A stretch of DNA of 8,709 bases from an uncultured beta proteobacterium (GTDB lineage Bacteria; Pseudomonadota; Gammaproteobacteria; Burkholderiales; Burkholderiaceae_B): assembly GCA_903929925.1 (NCBI GenBank), contig CAIYWO010000215.1, forward strand, positions 1-8,709, given 5' to 3'. Both the position numbers and the translations under genes were made by a program. The first letter of the stretch is position 1. Each line of letters opens with the position of its first letter. The notes beneath the pieces are model-generated. The model was not told the DNA's origin and ran no database searches. It saw only the letters and a list, made by a program, of their open reading frames with translations. This document shows positions 7,282 through 8,709 of the stretch, one piece after another.

Positions 7282-7299
7282 TGTCACGTTTTTGTGACA
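7282..7299 (+). repeat. Perfect dyad TGTCAC-N6-GTGACA in the aroQ leader
   Basis: Two exact 6-base inverted arms flank the 6-base spacer GTTTTT. It lies about 18-35 nt downstream of the predicted transcription start and about 31 nt before the aroQ ATG. It could be an operator for a dimeric regulator or a small hairpin in the leader RNA. The T-run lies in the loop and before the stem, not after it, so it is not a standard intrinsic terminator for tlpA on the plus strand. Function is unassigned. Confidence 0.5.
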
Positions 7300-7330
7300 G
7301 GCAGAGCACTCTTTGCTTGGGCGACCTCTC

Positions 7331-7777
7331 ATGGCAAAAAAAATTCTCGTTTTGAACGGCCCTAACCTGAACCTGCTCGGGTTACGTGAGCCCAGTGTCT
7401 ACGGCCACACCACCCTTGCCCAAATCGATGCAAGGCTTCAAGCTCTTGCGACAGAGCTGAGTGTCAACTTGTCTACGTATCAAAGCAACCACGAGGGTGC
7501 ACTGGTCGATCGCATTCAGGCCGCGCGCACTGATGGCACCGACTTTATCGTGATCAACGCGGGCGCCTACACCCACACCAGCGTTGCGATTCGCGATGCA
7601 CTCGCAGGGGTAAAGATTTCCTTTGTCGAGGTGCATCTCTCTAACGTGTACAAGCGTGAAGAGTTTAGGCATCACTCATACCTGTCGGATCTCGCTGTCG
7701 GCGTAATCGCTGGCCTGGGCCCTGACGGATATGAAGCCGCCTTGCGCTTTGCCGTCCCTTATCAGGCGGCTGCATAA
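7331..7777 (+). CDS. aroQ: Type II 3-dehydroquinate dehydratase
   Basis: AroQ dehydrates 3-dehydroquinate to 3-dehydroshikimate, the third shikimate-pathway step, whose product is the substrate of the AroE encoded at 1522-2385. The 148-residue length and flavodoxin-like dodecamer-forming sequence are typical of type II enzymes. Visible motifs are LNGPNLNLLG (8-17), the flexible lid with Arg19 and catalytic Tyr24, QSNHEG (51-56), INAGAYTHTSVAIRDAL (75-91, with Asn76 and His82), VEVHLSN (99-105, catalytic His102) and FRHHS (112-116, Arg113). I start at the ATG of MAKKILVLNG; a TTG at 7313 would add six unconserved residues. A Shine-Dalgarno site is not obvious. It lies 57 nt ahead of accB and is probably co-transcribed with it. 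Confidence 0.97.
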   Translation: MAKKILVLNGPNLNLLGLREPSVYGHTTLAQIDARLQALATELSVNLSTYQSNHEGALVDRIQAARTDGTDFIVINAGAYTHTSVAIRDALAGVKISFVEVHLSNVYKREEFRHHSYLSDLAVGVIAGLGPDGYEAALRFAVPYQAAA

Positions 7778-7779
7778 CC

Positions 7780-7801
7780 GGTCGACCAAGTTGGTCAACT
7801 T
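7780..7801 (+). repeat. Nested short dyads between aroQ and accB
   Basis: This 22-base stretch contains three overlapping exact inverted repeats: GGTCGACC (7780-7787), GACCAA-G-TTGGTC (7784-7796) and AAGTTG-GT-CAACTT (7788-7801). The loops of 0-2 nt are too short for stable hairpins of each alone, and no T-run follows directly, so a terminator is unlikely. A protein-binding site is possible. The signal is short and may be chance. Confidence 0.35.
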
Positions 7802-7834
7802 CACTCTTATTTAACAGCACTATACGGAATCACT

Positions 7835-8293
7835 ATGGATCTGCGAAAACTCAAAACCTTGATCGATCTCGTTGCAGAGTCCGGCATTGCCGAACTTGAA
7901 ATCACCGAGGGCGAGGGCAAGGTTCGGATCGTCAAGTTTTCTCAAGCGGTGCAGCCGGTTGCCTATGCGGCCCCTGCTGCGTACGCGCCGCCACCAGCAC
8001 CCGCAGGCGAAGGTGCGCCAGCAGTGGCTGCTGCAGCTCCTGCTGCACCCGTTGTGCAGGGTCATACTGTTAAGGCACCGATGGTTGGTACGTTCTATCG
8101 GGCTTCTAATCCTGCAGCCCCAGCATTCGTAGAAATTGGTCAAACAGTGAAAGAGGGCGAACCACTCTGCATTATTGAAGCGATGAAGTTGCTCAACGAA
8201 ATCGAAGCGGATAAATCTGGTGTCATCAAAGAGATTCTCGTGCAAAACGGTGAGCCCGTTGAATACGGTCAACCCCTGTTTGTGATTGCCTGA
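7835..8293 (+). CDS. accB: Acetyl-CoA carboxylase biotin carboxyl carrier protein
   Basis: AccB carries the biotin that shuttles carboxylate between AccC and the AccA/AccD transferase in the first committed step of fatty-acid synthesis, in the cytoplasm. The 152-residue protein has the usual three parts: an N-terminal helical region (MDLRKLKTLIDLVAESGIAELEITEGEGKVRI, 1-32), an Ala/Pro-rich flexible linker (about 43-75) and the C-terminal biotinyl domain (about 77-152). The biotinylation motif EAMKLLNE (115-122) places biotin on Lys118, and the thumb-like segment of this domain type is present (VGTFYRASNPAAPAF, 84-98). Spacing to accC is a single base, so the two are coupled. The ATG is preceded by a weak GGAA. 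Its identity is certain. Confidence 0.97.
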   Translation: MDLRKLKTLIDLVAESGIAELEITEGEGKVRIVKFSQAVQPVAYAAPAAYAPPPAPAGEGAPAVAAAAPAAPVVQGHTVKAPMVGTFYRASNPAAPAFVEIGQTVKEGEPLCIIEAMKLLNEIEADKSGVIKEILVQNGEPVEYGQPLFVIA

Positions 8294-8294
8294 T

Positions 8295-8709
8295 ATGTTT
8301 GAAAAAATTCTGATCGCTAACCGTGGAGAAATCGCGCTGCGTATCCAGCGCGCGTGCCGCGAGATGGGTATCAAAACCGTGGTTGTGCATTCCGAGGCGG
8401 ATCGCGATGCCAAGTACGTGCGTCTGGCAGATGAGTCCGTTTGTATCGGCCCACCTGCTTCGCGCGACAGCTATCTGAATATGCCAGCCATTATTGCTGC
8501 AGCTGAAGTGACGGACGCTGAGGCGATTCATCCCGGCTATGGTTTTCTGTCTGAGAACGCAGACTTTGCAGACCGTGTAGAGAAAAGCGGGTTTGTGTTT
8601 ATTGGTCCGCGCCCGGAGTCGATCCGTTTGATGGGCGATAAGGTGAGCGCGAAGAACGCCATGATTGAAGCGGGCGTGCCAGTCGTGCCAGGTTCCGCCG
8701 GCGCGCTAC
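8295..8709 (+). CDS. accC: Acetyl-CoA carboxylase biotin carboxylase subunit, N-terminal part (cut by window edge)
   Basis: AccC carboxylates the biotin on AccB using ATP and bicarbonate. The first 138 codons are present and open to the right edge; the family is about 450 residues, so roughly 30% is seen. Family motifs are FEKILIANRGEIALRI (2-17), HPGYGFLSENADFA (79-92), the hinge FIGPRPESIRLMGDKVSAK (102-120, with Lys116 in the ATP-grasp region) and the beginning of GVPVVPGSAG (127-136). The ATG lies one base after the accB stop (TGATATG), with no Shine-Dalgarno site nearby, so re-initiation by ribosomes finishing accB is likely. Pyruvate or propionyl carboxylase subunits share these motifs, but direct linkage to accB settles the assignment. 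Confidence 0.96.
   Translation, partial: MFEKILIANRGEIALRIQRACREMGIKTVVVHSEADRDAKYVRLADESVCIGPPASRDSYLNMPAIIAAAEVTDAEAIHPGYGFLSENADFADRVEKSGFVFIGPRPESIRLMGDKVSAKNAMIEAGVPVVPGSAGAL

Noticed and set aside
7282..7299. Intrinsic terminator for tlpA
   Set aside because: The stem is only 6 bp, the T-rich tract lies in the loop and upstream rather than after the stem, and a strong promoter precedes it.
7313..7330. TTG start adding six residues to AroQ
   Set aside because: The added residues (MLGRPL) are not part of the conserved AroQ N-terminus, which begins at the ATG at 7331.
7791..7826. A separate accB promoter (TTGGTC with TATACG)
   Set aside because: The boxes are 24 bases apart, too far for sigma70, and no better pair is visible in the 57-nt gap.
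8178..8201. AccB biotin motif EAMKLLNE instead of EAMKMMN as in E. coli
   Set aside because: The lysine and AMK core are intact, and Leu-Leu in this position is, as far as I recall, usual for betaproteobacterial AccB.
7820..8413. A 197-codon open frame on the minus strand opposite accB and the start of accC
   Set aside because: It lies wholly antisense to two certain genes, its predicted protein is rich in Cys, Arg and His without a recognisable domain, and it is explained by codon bias of the true genes.

Overview
The window is a compact stretch of ordinary chromosome from a betaproteobacterium. Protein sequences and gene order (mpl, an RNB-domain ribonuclease, a TonB-like protein and aroE on one strand; tlpA, aroQ, accB and accC on the other) point to Burkholderiales, perhaps an Alcaligenaceae-like lineage with GC in the mid-50s by eye. 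The genus is an inference. I see no mobile elements, tRNA or rRNA genes, CRISPR arrays or long repeats. No gap without a gene exceeds about 105 bases.

Left part (1-6552, minus strand): six genes read leftward in the order mpl, RNase II/R-like gene, TonB-like gene, aroE, lptG, apaH (apaH runs off the left edge). Junctions are very tight: 32 nt, 4-nt ATGA overlap, 4-nt ATGA overlap, 17 nt, 4-nt ATGA overlap. This looks like one operon with translational coupling. It mixes peptidoglycan recycling (Mpl), RNA decay (RNB), a cell-envelope anchor (TonB-like), shikimate synthesis (AroE), LPS export (LptG) and dinucleoside polyphosphate hydrolysis (ApaH).

Divergent gap (6553-6648): a short region with a strong Shine-Dalgarno site and a possible -10 box for mpl, and the start of the rightward genes.

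Right part (6649-8709, plus strand): a membrane-anchored TlpA-like thioredoxin, then a strong sigma70-type promoter directly after its stop codon, a leader carrying a perfect 6-bp dyad, then aroQ, accB and the first 138 codons of accC. AccB (biotin carrier) and AccC (biotin carboxylase) form half of acetyl-CoA carboxylase. AroQ and AroE catalyse consecutive shikimate-pathway steps but lie in opposite transcription units.

I found no convincing undescribed system. The items most worth a second look are the TonB-like protein without visible ExbB/ExbD, the aroQ leader (promoter plus dyad), lptG separated from lptF, and the nested dyads ahead of accB.
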